A stretch of DNA of 64,000 bases. It comes from Bacillus taeanensis (GTDB lineage Bacteria > Bacillota > Bacilli > Bacillales > UBA6769). Position 1 is the stretch's first letter. The number at the start of each line of letters is the position of its first letter. Shown one piece after another: positions 43,753 through 53,587 of the stretch. The notes under the pieces were generated by a model that saw only the letters and a program-made list of their open reading frames with translations, had not been told where the DNA came from and searched no databases. The stretch lies in contig NZ_QOCW01000016.1 of the NCBI RefSeq assembly GCF_003318295.1, positions 1 to 64,000 of the forward strand, read 5' to 3'. The translations under genes and the position numbers were made by a program.

Positions 43753-43923
43753 CTTTATTTACACAAAATATTTAATAGGATGGTGTTTTAGCAGAAAATA
43801 AACAAGCAAGACCCTTAGCTCAGCCTTTTTTATCTCTTAAACAGTAAAATTCATTGACTCATTTCAACTCTTTTCTTCATAGACTACTAGCAAAGATAAA
43901 TAAGGTAGAGAGGAGAACTGTAA

Positions 43924-44145
43924 ATGAATTACTATCGACAAATGGCTTATATGTCCTCATACACTACCGAACAAGCAGCGCAAAACTTTTTAAAACATGC
44001 AGCTTTAGCAGAACATTATAAACGGTTAAAAACCGCGAACGCTAATGATCACTCAGCATATTACCGTTATGCCGAATTGCAGTATTATCACAAGTCCAGG
44101 GCAATCCACTTTAAAGGTTATTTTTCAGCTGCTTCTTTTATGTAA
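43924..44145 (+). CDS. Small Tyr-rich hypothetical protein
   Basis: A 73-aa protein unusually rich in Tyr, Ala and His (MNYYRQMAYMSSYTTEQAAQ; AYYRYAELQYYHKSRAIHFK). No membrane segment. GAGAGGAGAACTGTAA precedes the ATG and a strong terminator follows. No family recognised; composition is reminiscent of spore-coat-associated proteins but this is not evidence of function. Confidence 0.6.
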   Translation: MNYYRQMAYMSSYTTEQAAQNFLKHAALAEHYKRLKTANANDHSAYYRYAELQYYHKSRAIHFKGYFSAASFM

Positions 44146-44165
44146 AAAAACTATTATAAATCATT

Positions 44166-44225
44166 AACTAGGAGCTGTCTCAAAAGCATAGAGTCAAACC
44201 CTATTGAGACAGCCCCTAGTTTTTG
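44166..44225. terminator. Bidirectional terminator
   Basis: AACTAGGAGCTGTCTCAA pairs with TTGAGACAGCCCCTAGTT, with T residues on the plus side. It lies between convergent genes. Confidence 0.8.
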
Positions 44226-44237
44226 GATTTCTTCCTT

Positions 44238-44501
44238 TTAAGCTTTTAAAAGTCCAACTTTGTCGTTATCAGCTTGATACACCAGCTTTTTGCCATCATA
44301 AAGCCATGCATCATCTGGTTTAATGAAAAAGGTTACCTCGTTATATTTCAATTGATAATCAGTTGGCTCGCACTCGTCTTTTCGAACACCGAAGAAAAAC
44401 CCTTCTCCTCCGCGAACGAAAAATCGTACAGCTTCTCCTTTTTGAACACCTAATTCTTCCTTATAAAAATTTGCTGCAGCTTTAGTCATTTCAAAATACA
44501 T
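44238..44501 (-). CDS. HesB-like (YneR-type) protein
   Basis: An 87-aa HesB-like domain protein. AANFYKEELGVQKGEAVRFF, FVRGGEGFFFGVRKDECEP and the C-terminal TFFIKPDDAWLYDGK match the YneR-like branch. It keeps only one Cys (DECEP), so it lacks the three-Cys set of true A-type Fe-S carriers such as IscA/ErpA. The ATG at 44499-44501 is selected by GGGAGTAAGGACC. A TTGTGA-N6-TCACAA palindrome 62-79 bp upstream suggests oxygen or redox control together with pfl and adhE. Confidence 0.75.
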   Translation of the reverse strand: MYFEMTKAAANFYKEELGVQKGEAVRFFVRGGEGFFFGVRKDECEPTDYQLKYNEVTFFIKPDDAWLYDGKKLVYQADNDKVGLLKA

Positions 44502-44562
44502 GGTCCTTACTCCCTTCATTTTAAAATAAATTTTTATCAGTTTTTATTGTAAAAAAATGCAC

Positions 44563-44580
44563 TTGTGATTTATTTCACAA
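44563..44580. promoter_or_regulatory. Rex/Fnr-type palindrome before the HesB-like gene
   Basis: TTGTGATTTATTTCACAA fits the Fnr core TGTGA-N6-TCACA perfectly and the Rex consensus TTGTGAANNNNTTCACAA except one position. It lies just after pflA and before the HesB-like gene. Confidence 0.75.
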
Positions 44581-44614
44581 GAAACTGTAAATAAAGCTGG
44601 GTGTTAACTATTCC

Positions 44615-45343
44615 TCATCGTATAAGCTTTTTAGTAAGTAAGCGATAAGCCTTTTCAACTTCTTCGTTTGACGGCGGTGACAGCTCAGTTAATTGATTGT
44701 TCAACCCTAACGCTTCCCACTTATATTCACCCATTTTATGATATGGAAGAACTTCAACTTTTTGCACGTGATGTAGTGATGATAAAAAGTTACCAAGCTC
44801 GGTTAAATCTTTCTCATCATTTGTATAACCTAGAATCAGCACGTGGCGAACCCACATTGGGATTTCTTGTTCATCTAACAATTTCGCGAATTTTAATGTA
44901 TTCCGGTTAGACAACCCTGTAATTTCTTTATGCTTTCTGTTATCAATATGCTTTATATCGAGCAAAACAAGGTCTGTTACGTTTAAGATTTCCTTTAAAT
45001 TTGCCGGATGAACCGAGCCTGCTGTATCAAGTGTCGTATGAATTCCAAGCTCCTTACATTTCGTAAACAAATCAAGAACAAAATCAGGTTGGAGAAGCGG
45101 CTCACCGCCGCTTAACGTAATACCTCCATTAGAGAACTTCATATAAGGTAAATAGTCTTTCATTTCCTCTATTAACTCGTTCGAATCAACCACCTTTCCG
45201 CCTTTTGTATTCCACGTATCAGGATTGTGACAATAAATACAGCGCAGCGGGCACCCTTGTAAAAAGACGACAAACCGTAAACCAGGCCCATCAACCGTGC
45301 CGCATGATTCGACTGAATGAATTCTCCCTTTCATATTGATCAT
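44615..45343 (-). CDS. pflA: Pyruvate formate-lyase activating enzyme
   Basis: A 242-aa radical-SAM enzyme that installs the glycyl radical on PflB, using a [4Fe-4S] cluster held by [14 protein letters not shown] (CxxxCxxC). [11 protein letters not shown] and the LDTAGS segment are further PflA features. Its ATG overlaps the pflB stop as ATGA, so both are translated from one message and kept in proportion. The upstream RBS is weak, consistent with coupling. Confidence 0.96.
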   Translation of the reverse strand: MINMKGRIHSVESCGTVDGPGLRFVVFLQGCPLRCIYCHNPDTWNTKGGKVVDSNELIEEMKDYLPYMKFSNGGITLSGGEPLLQPDFVLDLFTKCKELGIHTTLDTAGSVHPANLKEILNVTDLVLLDIKHIDNRKHKEITGLSNRNTLKFAKLLDEQEIPMWVRHVLILGYTNDEKDLTELGNFLSSLHHVQKVEVLPYHKMGEYKWEALGLNNQLTELSPPSNEEVEKAYRLLTKKLIR

Positions 45344-47610
45344 AAACTTTCATGGAATGTTCGATTAATCACATCGATTTGCTGTTCCCGCGTTAATTTA
45401 ATGAAGTTAACTGCATAGCCAGATACACGAATCGTTAACTGTGGATACTTTTCAGGGTGCTCCATCGCATCTAATAATGTTTCGCGAACAAGCACATTGA
45501 TATTCAAATGATGTCCCTTCTGTGCCATATATCCGTCTAATATAAAAGCAAGGTTATTAACTTGTGTTTGCGGCTCTTTTCCAAGTGCTTTTGGTACAAT
45601 CGAGAATGTGCAGGAAATACCATCTTGGCATTCTTCATAAGGAATTTTTGCAACAGAGTTCAGCGATGCAAGCGCTCCTTTTTGATCACGTCCGTGAAGC
45701 GGATTTGCGCCCGGAGCGAATGGTTCCCCGGCTTTTCTTCCATCAGGAGTATTCCCTGTTTTCTTACCGTACACAACATTTGATGTAATCGTTAAAACAG
45801 ATTGTGTTGGAATGGCGTTTCGATAAGTTGGCTGTTTGCGCAGTTTATTCATAAATGTTTTCACAAGATCTTGCGCAATTTGATCGACTCTTGGATCATT
45901 GTTGCCGTATTTCGGATAATCACCTTCAATTTCAAAATCAGTTGCGATACCATTTTCATCTCTTAACACTTTTACTTTTGCATATTTAATCGCACTAAGT
46001 GAATCAGCAACAACGGATAAGCCGGCAATACCGCAGGCCATTGTTCGAACAATATCTTTATCATGAAGCGCCATTTCCAAGCGTTCGTATGAATATTTGT
46101 CATGCATGTAATGAATCACATTTAATGTATTCATATATAACTTTGCTAACCAATCAAGCATTTCATCATAAGCTTGTACGACTTCCTCGTAGTTCAATAC
46201 ATCAGAAGTAATCGGTCGATATTTTGGCCCAACTTGGATTTTTAACTTTTCATCGACACCGCCGTTGATCGCATAAAGCAGTGCTTTTGCTAGGTTTGCA
46301 CGGGCGCCGAAAAACTGCATTTGCTTTCCGATTCTCATTGCCGATACGCAGCAGGCAATGCCATAATCATCGCCATACTCTTCTCTCATAAGATCATCAT
46401 TTTCATATTGAACGGAGCTTGTTTTAATCGACATTTTTGCACAATAAGCTTTAAAGTTTTCAGGAAGCTTCGTTGACCATAATACGGTTAAGTTTGGTTC
46501 GGGAGCTGGTCCTAAGTTATCTAACGTATGCAAAAAGCGGTAGGATGTTTTTGTTACTAACGTTCTTCCATCTAAGGACATACCGCCGATTGATTCAGTT
46601 ACCCATGTTGGGTCACCGCTAAACAGCTCATTGTATTCTGGTGTACGCAAGAATTTCACTAAACGAAGCTTCATGACAAAATGATCAACAAGTTCCTGAA
46701 TTTCTTCTTCTGACATCAGTTCTTTTTCGAGATCACGTTCAAAATAAATATCAAGAAAGGTTGAAACACGACCTAAACTCATTGCTGCACCATTTTGTTC
46801 TTTAATTGCTGCAAGGTAGGCAAAATATAACCATTGAACGGCTTCTTTAGAATTTCGTGCCGGATATGAAATATCATAACCATATGATGCGGCCATTTTT
46901 TTCAGTTCCTTTAGTGCACGAACTTGTTCTGATAATTCTTCACGGGCGCGAATGACTTCTTCTGACATAACATCTTGTTCTAGTAAAGCTAGTTCTTTTT
47001 TCTTTTCCTCTATTAAGCGGTCACCCCCGTAAAGTGCAACCCGGCGGTAATCACCAATAATTCGTCCTCTTCCATACGCATCCGGCAGTCCCGTAACAAT
47101 ACCAGCTTTTCGTGCTTTTTTCATTTCTGGTGTATAGGCATCAAAAACTCCCTGGTTATGTGTTTTGCGATAATCCGTAAAGATTTTTTCGATTTCGGGA
47201 TCGAGTGAAAAGCCGTAAGCCTCACAAGAATCCTTCATCATACGAATACCGCCAAACGGTTGAATGGAACGCTTTAACGGTGCATCTGTTTGTAAACCAA
47301 CCACTTCTTCAAGCTGTTTATCAATATAACCTGCATTATGTGATGTAATCGTCGAAACGGTTTTTGTATCGACATCAAGTAAACCGCCGTTTTCTCGCTC
47401 TTTAAGCATTAACTCCATTACTCGATTCCAAAGTTTTGTCGTTTTTTCAGTAGGAGCCATAAGAAAATCTTCATTTTCCATGTAAGGTTCCCAGTTTTTC
47501 ACAATAAAGTCTCTTACATTTATTGACTCTGTCCAGTCTCCTGATTTAAACCCTTTCCAAGCGGCTTCCTGCACATAACCAGCATTCAAATGTCTTTCTT
47601 CTACTGACAT
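45340..47610 (-). CDS. pflB: Formate C-acetyltransferase (pyruvate formate-lyase)
   Basis: A 756-aa glycyl-radical enzyme converting pyruvate and CoA to acetyl-CoA and formate in anaerobic fermentation. The active-site Cys pair is in [14 protein letters not shown], and the glycyl-radical loop near the C-terminus is RVSGYAVNF. The ATG at 47608-47610 is chosen because AAAGGAGGAAATTACA precedes it and [11 protein letters not shown] fits the family; the open frame upstream is non-coding leader. Downstream of adhE in the same orientation with an intercistronic hairpin between. Confidence 0.97.
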   Translation of the reverse strand: MSVEERHLNAGYVQEAAWKGFKSGDWTESINVRDFIVKNWEPYMENEDFLMAPTEKTTKLWNRVMELMLKERENGGLLDVDTKTVSTITSHNAGYIDKQLEEVVGLQTDAPLKRSIQPFGGIRMMKDSCEAYGFSLDPEIEKIFTDYRKTHNQGVFDAYTPEMKKARKAGIVTGLPDAYGRGRIIGDYRRVALYGGDRLIEEKKKELALLEQDVMSEEVIRAREELSEQVRALKELKKMAASYGYDISYPARNSKEAVQWLYFAYLAAIKEQNGAAMSLGRVSTFLDIYFERDLEKELMSEEEIQELVDHFVMKLRLVKFLRTPEYNELFSGDPTWVTESIGGMSLDGRTLVTKTSYRFLHTLDNLGPAPEPNLTVLWSTKLPENFKAYCAKMSIKTSSVQYENDDLMREEYGDDYGIACCVSAMRIGKQMQFFGARANLAKALLYAINGGVDEKLKIQVGPKYRPITSDVLNYEEVVQAYDEMLDWLAKLYMNTLNVIHYMHDKYSYERLEMALHDKDIVRTMACGIAGLSVVADSLSAIKYAKVKVLRDENGIATDFEIEGDYPKYGNNDPRVDQIAQDLVKTFMNKLRKQPTYRNAIPTQSVLTITSNVVYGKKTGNTPDGRKAGEPFAPGANPLHGRDQKGALASLNSVAKIPYEECQDGISCTFSIVPKALGKEPQTQVNNLAFILDGYMAQKGHHLNINVLVRETLLDAMEHPEKYPQLTIRVSGYAVNFIKLTREQQIDVINRTFHESL

Positions 47611-47643
47611 TGTAATTTCCTCCTTTTTTATTTGTGTGAAGAC

Positions 47644-47679
47644 TGTCTCAAAATAGGGATTGATCCCTATTTTGAGACA
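47644..47679 (-). terminator. Intercistronic hairpin between adhE and pflB
   Basis: 16-bp perfect arms TGTCTCAAAATAGGGA/TCCCTATTTTGAGACA with a 4-nt loop and no T run on the minus strand. It could be an attenuator, processing site or mRNA stabiliser rather than a full terminator. Confidence 0.6.
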
Positions 47680-47704
47680 AATCCAATCTTCTAAACCGTT
47701 ACTG

Positions 47705-50308
47705 TTACACACCTTTATAAGCGTTTTTATAAATTGCTGCCAATTCTTTTACGAGCGGCAGCCTAGGATTTGCTGTTGTACATTGATCTTCAAATGCACG
47801 CTCAGCTAAACGTTCTACTTTCTCTTCAAACTCTTTTTTATCAATTCCGCATGCTTCAATGCTTAATGGAATATTTAATTCTCTTGCTAGTTTAATAATC
47901 GCTTGGACAAGACTTTCAACACCTTCTGAAGTAGTATTAGCCCGAAGTCCTAGCATTCTAGCAATTTCAGCATAACGTTGGTCTGCAATAAAATATTCAT
48001 ATTTTGGAAATGATGTAAATTTTGTTGGCTTTTCCGCGTTATAACGTATGACATGCGGCAATAAAATCGTATTAGCTCGACCATGCGCAATATGAAATTC
48101 TGCACCTAATTTATGTGCCAAGCTGTGATTAATACCGAGGAATGCATTTGCAAAGGCCATCCCTGCAATTGTTGAAGCATTGTGCATTTTTTCACGAGCA
48201 AGTTCATCATTTCCATTGTGATAAGCTCTCGGTAAATATTCAAACACAAGCTGAATGGCTTTCATTGCCAATCCATCTGTATAATCATTTGCCATGTTTG
48301 ACACATAGGCTTCAATCGCATGTGTTAATACGTCCATTCCTGTGTCTGCGGTAATATGCTTTGGAACAGTTTGCACATATTGCGGGTCGATAATCGCGAC
48401 ATCTGGTGTTAATTCGTAATCAGCAAGCGGGTATTTCATGTTCGTTTCCTTATCTGTAATAACGGAAAAAGATGTTACTTCTGAACCTGTTCCTGATGTT
48501 GTTGGAATTGCAACAAATTGCGCTTTTGTACCAAGAGTTGGATATTTAAAAACACGCTTGCGAATATCTAAAAATTTCTGTTTTAGTCCATTGAAGTCTA
48601 CGTCAGGATTTTCATAGAAAAGCCACATTCCTTTAGCGGCATCCATTGCAGATCCTCCGCCTAGCGCGATAATCACATCTGGTTCAAATTGTTTCATTAA
48701 CTCGGTTCCATTCATCACCGTATCGATTGATGGATCTGGTTCAACGTCTGAAAAAATTTCGCAATGCACATAATCTGGACGTTTTCGTAAATAGTAAAGC
48801 ACTTTATCGACATAGCCGATCTTCACCATACTTGGATCTGTTACAATAAAGGCTCTTTTAATGTTTGGCATTTTTTCAAGATATTTTGTTGCGTTTTTTT
48901 CAAAATAAATTTTGGGCGGTACTTTAAACCACTGCATATTGACACTTCTTTTCGCCATTTTTTTCACATTGATTAAATGAATAGATGTGACATTAGCAGC
49001 AACCGAATTTCGACCAAAGGTTCCGCATCCAAGTGTTAAAGATGGCATATAAGCATTATAAATATCACCGATTGCCCCTTGAGAAGAAGGGGAATTCACA
49101 ATAATGCGGCTCGCCTTCATTCGTTTGCCGAATTCATAAATAACGTGATCATCATTAGAATGAATCACTGCTGAGTGTCCAAGTCCGCCAAATTCGAGCA
49201 TGTCTTCAGCAAGCTTTAATCCTTCTTCTGTGTTATTAGCTTTATAGCAGGCAAGTACCGGACTTAACTTTTCTCGAGACAGCGGATATTTAGAACCGAC
49301 TCCCTTCAGTTCAGCAATTAAAATTTTTGTATCTTCTGGAACTGTGACCCCTGCCATTTCGGCAATTTGATAGGCAGGTTGTCCAACAATTTGTCCGTTT
49401 ACAGCACAACTATTTTCATTAATTACAAGCTTTTCAACTTTGCTTTTTTCTTCTTCATTTAAGAAGTAGCATTTATTGCTGACTAGTTCATTTTTTACAT
49501 CATTGTAAATTTCTTTATCAATAATAACTGCTTGCTCTGACGCACAAATCATTCCATTGTCAAATGTTTTGGACATTACTAGATCATTGACTGAGCGCTT
49601 AATGTCTGCTGTTTTTTCAATGTAACAAGGAACATTACCTGGTCCAACACCTAATGCCGGCTTTCCGGTGCTGTATGCTGATTTCACCATGCCGCTTCCA
49701 CCTGTCGCGAGAACAATTGCGACACCATCATGGTTCATCAGCTGCTGTGTTGCCTCTACAGAAGGCTTTTCAATCCATTGGATGCAATCTTTTGGCGCCC
49801 CTGCTTTTACTGCGGCTTCTAGTAATGTTCTTGCCGCTTCAGCACTAGACTTTTGTGCAGAAGGATGAAAAGCAAAGATGATCGGATTGCGTGTTTTAAT
49901 AGCAATTAACGCTTTAAACATTGTTGTTGATGTAGGATTTGTGACAGGTGTGACACCAGCAATAACACCGACCGGTTCAGCAATTTCGACAATGCCTTCA
50001 TGCTCATTTTCATTAATCACACCAACTGTTTTATCATATTTAATGTTGTGATAAATGTACTCGGTCGCAAATAAGTTCTTCATAATTTTATCTTCATAAA
50101 CGCCTCTTTTTGTTTCTTCCACTGCAAGTTTCGCTAAGACCATGTGTTTATCCAACCCTGCTAACGCCATTTCCTTCACAATCTTATCAACCGCTTCTTG
50201 ATCAAACGACATAAACTCCTGATGCGCTTTTTTAGCGGATTGAACAAGTGAATCAATCATTTTGACGACATGCTCTTTGGTGTCCATTACCTTTTTGTCT
50301 ACTGCCAT
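47705..50308 (-). CDS. adhE: Bifunctional acetaldehyde-CoA/alcohol dehydrogenase
   Basis: An 867-aa fusion enzyme reducing acetyl-CoA to ethanol and reoxidising two NADH. The N-terminal ALDH domain has active Cys in MICASEQAV (about residue 254). The C-terminal iron-dependent ADH has [26 protein letters not shown] and Fe ligands in [14 protein letters not shown] and [20 protein letters not shown]. Two perfect Rex boxes and an Fnr box lie upstream, so NADH/NAD+ ratio and anoxia should induce it. AGGGGGGATAAAA precedes the ATG. Confidence 0.97.
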   Translation of the reverse strand: MAVDKKVMDTKEHVVKMIDSLVQSAKKAHQEFMSFDQEAVDKIVKEMALAGLDKHMVLAKLAVEETKRGVYEDKIMKNLFATEYIYHNIKYDKTVGVINENEHEGIVEIAEPVGVIAGVTPVTNPTSTTMFKALIAIKTRNPIIFAFHPSAQKSSAEAARTLLEAAVKAGAPKDCIQWIEKPSVEATQQLMNHDGVAIVLATGGSGMVKSAYSTGKPALGVGPGNVPCYIEKTADIKRSVNDLVMSKTFDNGMICASEQAVIIDKEIYNDVKNELVSNKCYFLNEEEKSKVEKLVINENSCAVNGQIVGQPAYQIAEMAGVTVPEDTKILIAELKGVGSKYPLSREKLSPVLACYKANNTEEGLKLAEDMLEFGGLGHSAVIHSNDDHVIYEFGKRMKASRIIVNSPSSQGAIGDIYNAYMPSLTLGCGTFGRNSVAANVTSIHLINVKKMAKRSVNMQWFKVPPKIYFEKNATKYLEKMPNIKRAFIVTDPSMVKIGYVDKVLYYLRKRPDYVHCEIFSDVEPDPSIDTVMNGTELMKQFEPDVIIALGGGSAMDAAKGMWLFYENPDVDFNGLKQKFLDIRKRVFKYPTLGTKAQFVAIPTTSGTGSEVTSFSVITDKETNMKYPLADYELTPDVAIIDPQYVQTVPKHITADTGMDVLTHAIEAYVSNMANDYTDGLAMKAIQLVFEYLPRAYHNGNDELAREKMHNASTIAGMAFANAFLGINHSLAHKLGAEFHIAHGRANTILLPHVIRYNAEKPTKFTSFPKYEYFIADQRYAEIARMLGLRANTTSEGVESLVQAIIKLARELNIPLSIEACGIDKKEFEEKVERLAERAFEDQCTTANPRLPLVKELAAIYKNAYKGV

Positions 50309-50327
50309 TTTTATCCCCCCTACACTT

Positions 50328-50345
50328 TTGTGAATAACTTCACAA
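50328..50345. promoter_or_regulatory. Rex box, adhE-proximal
   Basis: TTGTGAATAACTTCACAA is a perfect match to TTGTGAA-N4-TTCACAA, only 20 bp before the adhE start. Confidence 0.85.
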
Positions 50346-50366
50346 TATTATGTAAAAAAATATGTT

Positions 50367-50384
50367 TTGTGAATTTATTCACAA
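50367..50384. promoter_or_regulatory. Rex box, adhE-distal
   Basis: TTGTGAATTTATTCACAA is a second perfect Rex consensus, with its centre 39 bp from the first. Confidence 0.85.
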
Positions 50385-50472
50385 GTTTTGATAAAATTGT
50401 TTTGAAAAGACTATTCTGATCTGTAATAACCTTTTCTATAAGGCAATTATATGAGTAGTCAGTTACGGATGC

Positions 50473-50488
50473 TGTGATATTTATCACA
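50473..50488. promoter_or_regulatory. Fnr box upstream of adhE
   Basis: TGTGATATTTATCACA is a perfect Bacillus Fnr-type palindrome (TGTGA-N6-TCACA). It lies between the FbpA-like small gene and adhE, 165 bp before adhE. Confidence 0.8.
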
Positions 50489-50526
50489 CCTTCTCATATT
50501 TTTTTAAAAATTAATAGATTGTTTAT

Positions 50527-50676
50527 TTAATGATTCATAATGATATTTTTATATGCTGTTTCCAACTCATTTAAAGAAGCTTCATAAAGGTGTCGTCCAT
50601 CATTCATTTTATAAATCCCATATGCGATAAGATTATTAATGATTAACTCCTTTCCTAATTTCAAAGATTGATCCAT
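50527..50676 (-). CDS. Small FbpA-like protein
   Basis: A 49-aa protein. ELIINNLIAYGIYKMNDGRH followed by LYEASLNELETAYKNI matches the pattern of Fur-regulated basic proteins (FbpA family, PF13076): LI..LI..GIYK..GR.LYE..L.ELE..Y. Known members help the FsrA small RNA spare iron. No Fur box is seen next to this copy; instead it sits between an Fnr box and usp genes. AAAGGAGAGAAGACA precedes the ATG. Confidence 0.7.
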   Translation of the reverse strand: MDQSLKLGKELIINNLIAYGIYKMNDGRHLYEASLNELETAYKNIIMNH

Positions 50677-50742
50677 TGTCTTCTCTCTCCTTTCACTGTT
50701 TCTTTTTTAATATGAAATTTAATTTAAAAGAATATAGAGGTT

Positions 50743-50786
50743 TGCATCAGGTTCAAACCTTCTGATGAAGAGGGGTTGAACCTATG
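50743..50786 (-). terminator. Terminator-like hairpin after the usp gene
   Basis: GCATCAGGTTCAA pairs with TTGAACCTATGC (one bulge). Only a weak T run on the minus strand. Confidence 0.5.
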
Positions 50787-50805
50787 CTTTTGAAACAGCC
50801 TCTCG

Positions 50806-51240
50806 TTAGCCTTTTACAACAAGCACATCACACTTTGCATAGCGAGTAATATGTTCAGATACACTTCCGATAAAAAGACGGTCGAGACCGTGAATGCCGG
50901 TTGCACCGCAAACAATTAAATCAATTTCATGTTTCGGGGCAATTTCTTTGGCGATTTTTCGTTTCGGTGAACCGTATTCAATAATTGTTTCAACCTTGAC
51001 AATATCTTCCTCTTGAGCTTCTTTCCGGTATTCTTCCATTATCTTGTTTGCACGATCCTCAGCGCGTTCTGTTGCAATATTGTAGAGTTCAAATGCGGAA
51101 TAATCGGTTGTATCAATAACATGCACAATCGTAAGAGAAGCTTCATGCTGTTTTGCAATTTTTAATGCTTTTTGAAATGCTTTTTTAGCAGAATCCGATC
51201 CATCAACAGCAGCTAAAATATGATTATAATCGTTTGCCAT
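50806..51240 (-). CDS. Universal stress protein (UspA family)
   Basis: A 144-aa Usp-fold protein. ILAAVDGSDSAKKAFQKAL begins the domain. The ATP-binding motif G-2x-G-9x-G(S/T) is in VCGATGIHGLDRLFIGSVSEHI, and it ends CDVLVVKG. Start ATG at 51238-51240 follows AAAAGGAGTGGAAAGT; the in-frame GTG at 51249 is part of that site. Divergent from a second usp gene across a region with Fnr-like sites, as found for anaerobically induced Usp proteins. Confidence 0.92.
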   Translation of the reverse strand: MANDYNHILAAVDGSDSAKKAFQKALKIAKQHEASLTIVHVIDTTDYSAFELYNIATERAEDRANKIMEEYRKEAQEEDIVKVETIIEYGSPKRKIAKEIAPKHEIDLIVCGATGIHGLDRLFIGSVSEHITRYAKCDVLVVKG

Positions 51241-51305
51241 ACTTTCCACTCCTTTTAATAATTCCTTGATTTATCTTGATTGTATTCTCTTTCATTTATA
51301 AAAAC

Positions 51306-51363
51306 TGTTAGAAATATCACACTTTTATTATCTTTTTTTCACTAAAATGTGTTCTATGTCACA
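51306..51363. promoter_or_regulatory. Two Fnr-like sites between divergent usp genes
   Basis: TGTTAGAAATATCACA (51306-51321) and TGTGTTCTATGTCACA (51348-51363) each match TGTGA-N6-TCACA with one substitution in the left half. One lies on the side of each divergent gene. Confidence 0.6.
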
Positions 51364-51483
51364 GTATCGTCATTTATAAAAACCTACAATAAATATAGAA
51401 ACTAACCATTAAGAAAGTACATCGAATCTATCAATACAATGTTTAGAAGGAACAATCTACTAGTTAGAAGGGCGGTAAAAAAA

Positions 51484-51966
51484 ATGAACAAATCTATTTT
51501 AGTTGGAATTGATGGATCAGAATATTCACTTCATGCCTTACAAGAAGTGATCTCTCTAGCAAAAAAATTAGATGCAGTCCTTACTCTTGTTAATGTGCAG
51601 CCAAGTTTTAATACAATTCATACGAGATTATTTTTTAGTCACGAGACGATTAAAGACTATCAGCACCAGCTATCTCAAGAAGCGTTAAATCCAGCAGTTG
51701 AATTACTTCAAGAAGAAGAAATGGAATATGAGACAGTCGTTCGCATAGGAGAGCCAAAACATGAAATTTGTGAATTAGCTGATAAGATGAAAGCGGACTA
51801 TATTGTGCTCGGTTCACGAGGAATGGGACCTGTCAAAGGGCAAATTTTAGGGAGTGTATCGTATGGTGTTCTCCATGATTCAATATCTCCTGTTATCATT
51901 GTTCCTTTGAACAACAAGAATAACCAAACAAATAAAACAATCAAACGATTTTCAGAATATGTGTAA
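51484..51966 (+). CDS. Universal stress protein (UspA family), second copy
   Basis: A 160-aa Usp-fold protein. SILVGIDGSEYSLHALQEVI is the first strand and helix. GSRGMGPVKGQILGSVSYGV is the nucleotide loop, and it ends SPVIIVPL plus a polar tail. Start ATG at 51484 is preferred because GAAGGGCGG lies upstream. Clearly divergent in sequence from the neighbouring usp, so not a recent duplicate. Probably expressed under low oxygen from the shared promoter region. Confidence 0.9.
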   Translation: MNKSILVGIDGSEYSLHALQEVISLAKKLDAVLTLVNVQPSFNTIHTRLFFSHETIKDYQHQLSQEALNPAVELLQEEEMEYETVVRIGEPKHEICELADKMKADYIVLGSRGMGPVKGQILGSVSYGVLHDSISPVIIVPLNNKNNQTNKTIKRFSEYV

Positions 51967-52003
51967 AAAGAATATAAAAAAGGATCAAACCATTGGATGA
52001 ATA

Positions 52004-52347
52004 CTCCTCCCACTTAGCTACGCTTGAAGTGGGGGTTTCTAACGTATCGAACATTTCTGAACGCTTAACGTTAGTGGAGTTGACACATTGGCGGTCTAAA
52101 TACGCCCAACTCCTCTATCCCATTGGTCTTGCCTTTGGGACTTCTTTTAATAAGCCTACTGCACCATTTTCACACGTTGTGCTAGTCATGTATCACGCAT
52201 CTTCGGCTTCTCTAGGCTTGAACATTTTACGCAGCAGAGCGTCTTTTCCTGCTGCAACCTTATATGTTCAGTTTTCAATGAGCATGTACAAGGATGTACA
52301 ACTATTATGATATCATTTATTACGTACTTGCGTTCGTAATAAATGAT
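52004..52347 (-). mobile_element. Decayed IS200/IS605-type element without transposase
   Basis: One end is the hairpin CTCCCACTT (52007-52015)/AAGTGGGGG (52027-52035), with the CAAGCGTAGC loop typical of tnpB-type element ends when read on the minus strand. The other end is a perfect 12-bp hairpin ATCATTTATTAC (52312-52323)/GTAATAAATGAT (52336-52347). The 270 bp between have no tnpA or tnpB; the only open frame is on the wrong strand and has no homology I recognise. In intact elements the segment beside this end encodes the tnpB guide (omega) RNA, so this may be a solo guide-RNA/end relic. Confidence 0.5.
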
Positions 52348-52351
52348 GGAA

Positions 52352-52430
52352 ATTCACCCCCTCCCTACTTATTGGGCGATCGCCCTTCACATTCCTTGAG
52401 GAAGGGGTACTCTTTCCAAAAACGATAGAA
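52352..52430 (-). repeat. IS200/IS605-type end repeat, copy B
   Basis: It shares ATTCACCCCCTCC, GAAGGGGTACTCT and GATAGAA, in order, with copy A at 83-146. It differs by an internal perfect palindrome GGGCGATCGCCC (52374-52385). It abuts the 12-bp hairpin of the neighbouring relic, suggesting nested or tandem insertions. Confidence 0.45.
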
Positions 52431-52528
52431 GGCATACTCTGCCCTGTTTGATCCTTGCTTCCCTTTTTCAACACACCGTCTACTCTGGGCGATCATTATC
52501 ATGCTAAATTTGTAAAAAAACAGCTGCA

Positions 52529-53284
52529 TTAAATCCGGCAAACTTCCACCGGACAAACAGGACATGCCGGACAGTTACAAACGCTCCGTAAAGTCTCTAA
52601 ACATAAAATCACAATTTTGCCGCCTTCAACCGTAATCGTTCCCTCTTCTTTCCATGCGTTTAATAATCGGTTTACGCTTTCCCGTGTTGTGCCAATAAAA
52701 TCAGCAAGCTCAGCATTTGTTAACTTAATATTTAACTTAATTCCATCCTTAGACTTGCCTCCGTATGTGTTGCTTAAACGAATTAAGGTAGAAGCAAGTG
52801 CTCCAGCTTTGCCATAAAGCAGTAAATCCCGAAACTTTGATTCGTTCTTTCGGTAATTTACGCCAAGCCATTTCATAAACTCCACCGCAAACTGACCAGA
52901 ATGAGCCAGAATTTCTTCCAGATCTTTCACCTTAATCACACCAATTTCTGCGTTTTCGCTAACTTCAGCGCTGCAGCTGTAAATCGTCTCGCCATGACCA
53001 CCGTATTCTCCCACCAAATCACCTTTGTTTAAAATAGATAACATCAAACTTTTTCCATCTTCTGTCGATTTTCTTAGTTTTATTCTACCAGAGCAAACAT
53101 AATACAATTTCTCTGCCGTGTCCCCTTCCCAAAATAGAAAAGTACCTGCTTTCACTTTTATAGTTTCCATCACACTTTGTAATTTATTTAAATGATCATT
53201 AGATAAAAATTCTCCAATACCATTACTACACGTCTTTATTTGTTTTTCATTATTTTTATTATTGTTGAGAAAGTTTACTGTCAT
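52529..53284 (-). CDS. fnr: Oxygen-responsive regulator Fnr (Bacillus type)
   Basis: A 251-aa Crp/Fnr-family regulator. The cNMP-like sensor fold (about residues 25-140) includes GTFLFWEGDTAEKLYYVCSG. The helix-turn-helix is in LADFIGTTRESVNRLLNAW (about 188-206). The C-terminal cluster CNCPACPVCPVEVCRI plus an upstream Cys supplies the Fe-S ligands. Bacillus Fnr places its cluster at the C-terminus, unlike E. coli Fnr. This copy has more cysteines than the three used by B. subtilis Fnr. AAAGGAGGAAGGTTCGG precedes the ATG. Fnr boxes in this region are its likely targets. Confidence 0.92.
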   Translation of the reverse strand: MTVNFLNNNKNNEKQIKTCSNGIGEFLSNDHLNKLQSVMETIKVKAGTFLFWEGDTAEKLYYVCSGRIKLRKSTEDGKSLMLSILNKGDLVGEYGGHGETIYSCSAEVSENAEIGVIKVKDLEEILAHSGQFAVEFMKWLGVNYRKNESKFRDLLLYGKAGALASTLIRLSNTYGGKSKDGIKLNIKLTNAELADFIGTTRESVNRLLNAWKEEGTITVEGGKIVILCLETLRSVCNCPACPVCPVEVCRI

Positions 53285-53343
53285 CCGAACCTTCCTCCTT
53301 TAAATTTTATAGTCTTATCATACGCTTTACGACCGTTAAATAA

Positions 53344-53362
53344 AATCGGGGAATATCCTGAA
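53344..53362. promoter_or_regulatory. GGAATATCC palindrome, fnr-proximal copy
   Basis: AATCGGGGAATATCCTGAA is 17/19 identical to 53588-53606. It lies 60-78 bp before fnr. Possible binding site of the NreC-like response regulator. Confidence 0.45.
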
Positions 53363-53388
53363 CTTTTAATTGAATTCCCTTAATTATG

Positions 53389-53404
53389 TGTGAGGTATAT
53401 CACA
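53389..53404. promoter_or_regulatory. Fnr box in the fnr/nreA intergenic region
   Basis: TGTGAGGTATATCACA is a perfect TGTGA-N6-TCACA palindrome, 105 bp before fnr. It could serve autoregulation. Confidence 0.8.
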
Positions 53405-53587
53405 GCAAACTTTCTGAAATACCTAAAATAATAAGAAAGTAAATACACAAGATATAGAGAGAAACATCGTAAGAATAAGCCATCGAAACATAGTTATACG
53501 GATTTTAATTCATAGAAAGCACACATCACTCAACATTAACACGATTTCTATAAAGGTGAGGATATGTAGAAATTTCCCCTATAAAAT

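Noticed and set aside
44170-44220. Insertion-sequence end, because of the recurring GCTGTCTCAAAA motif also seen near 47644
   Set aside because: Each copy forms its own perfect hairpin at a transcript end, and no transposase or target duplication is seen; terminators explain them.
51993-52310. 105-aa plus-strand open frame as a gene
   Set aside because: It lies over a transposon-end hairpin and non-coding element core, has no ribosome site, and its composition looks non-coding.
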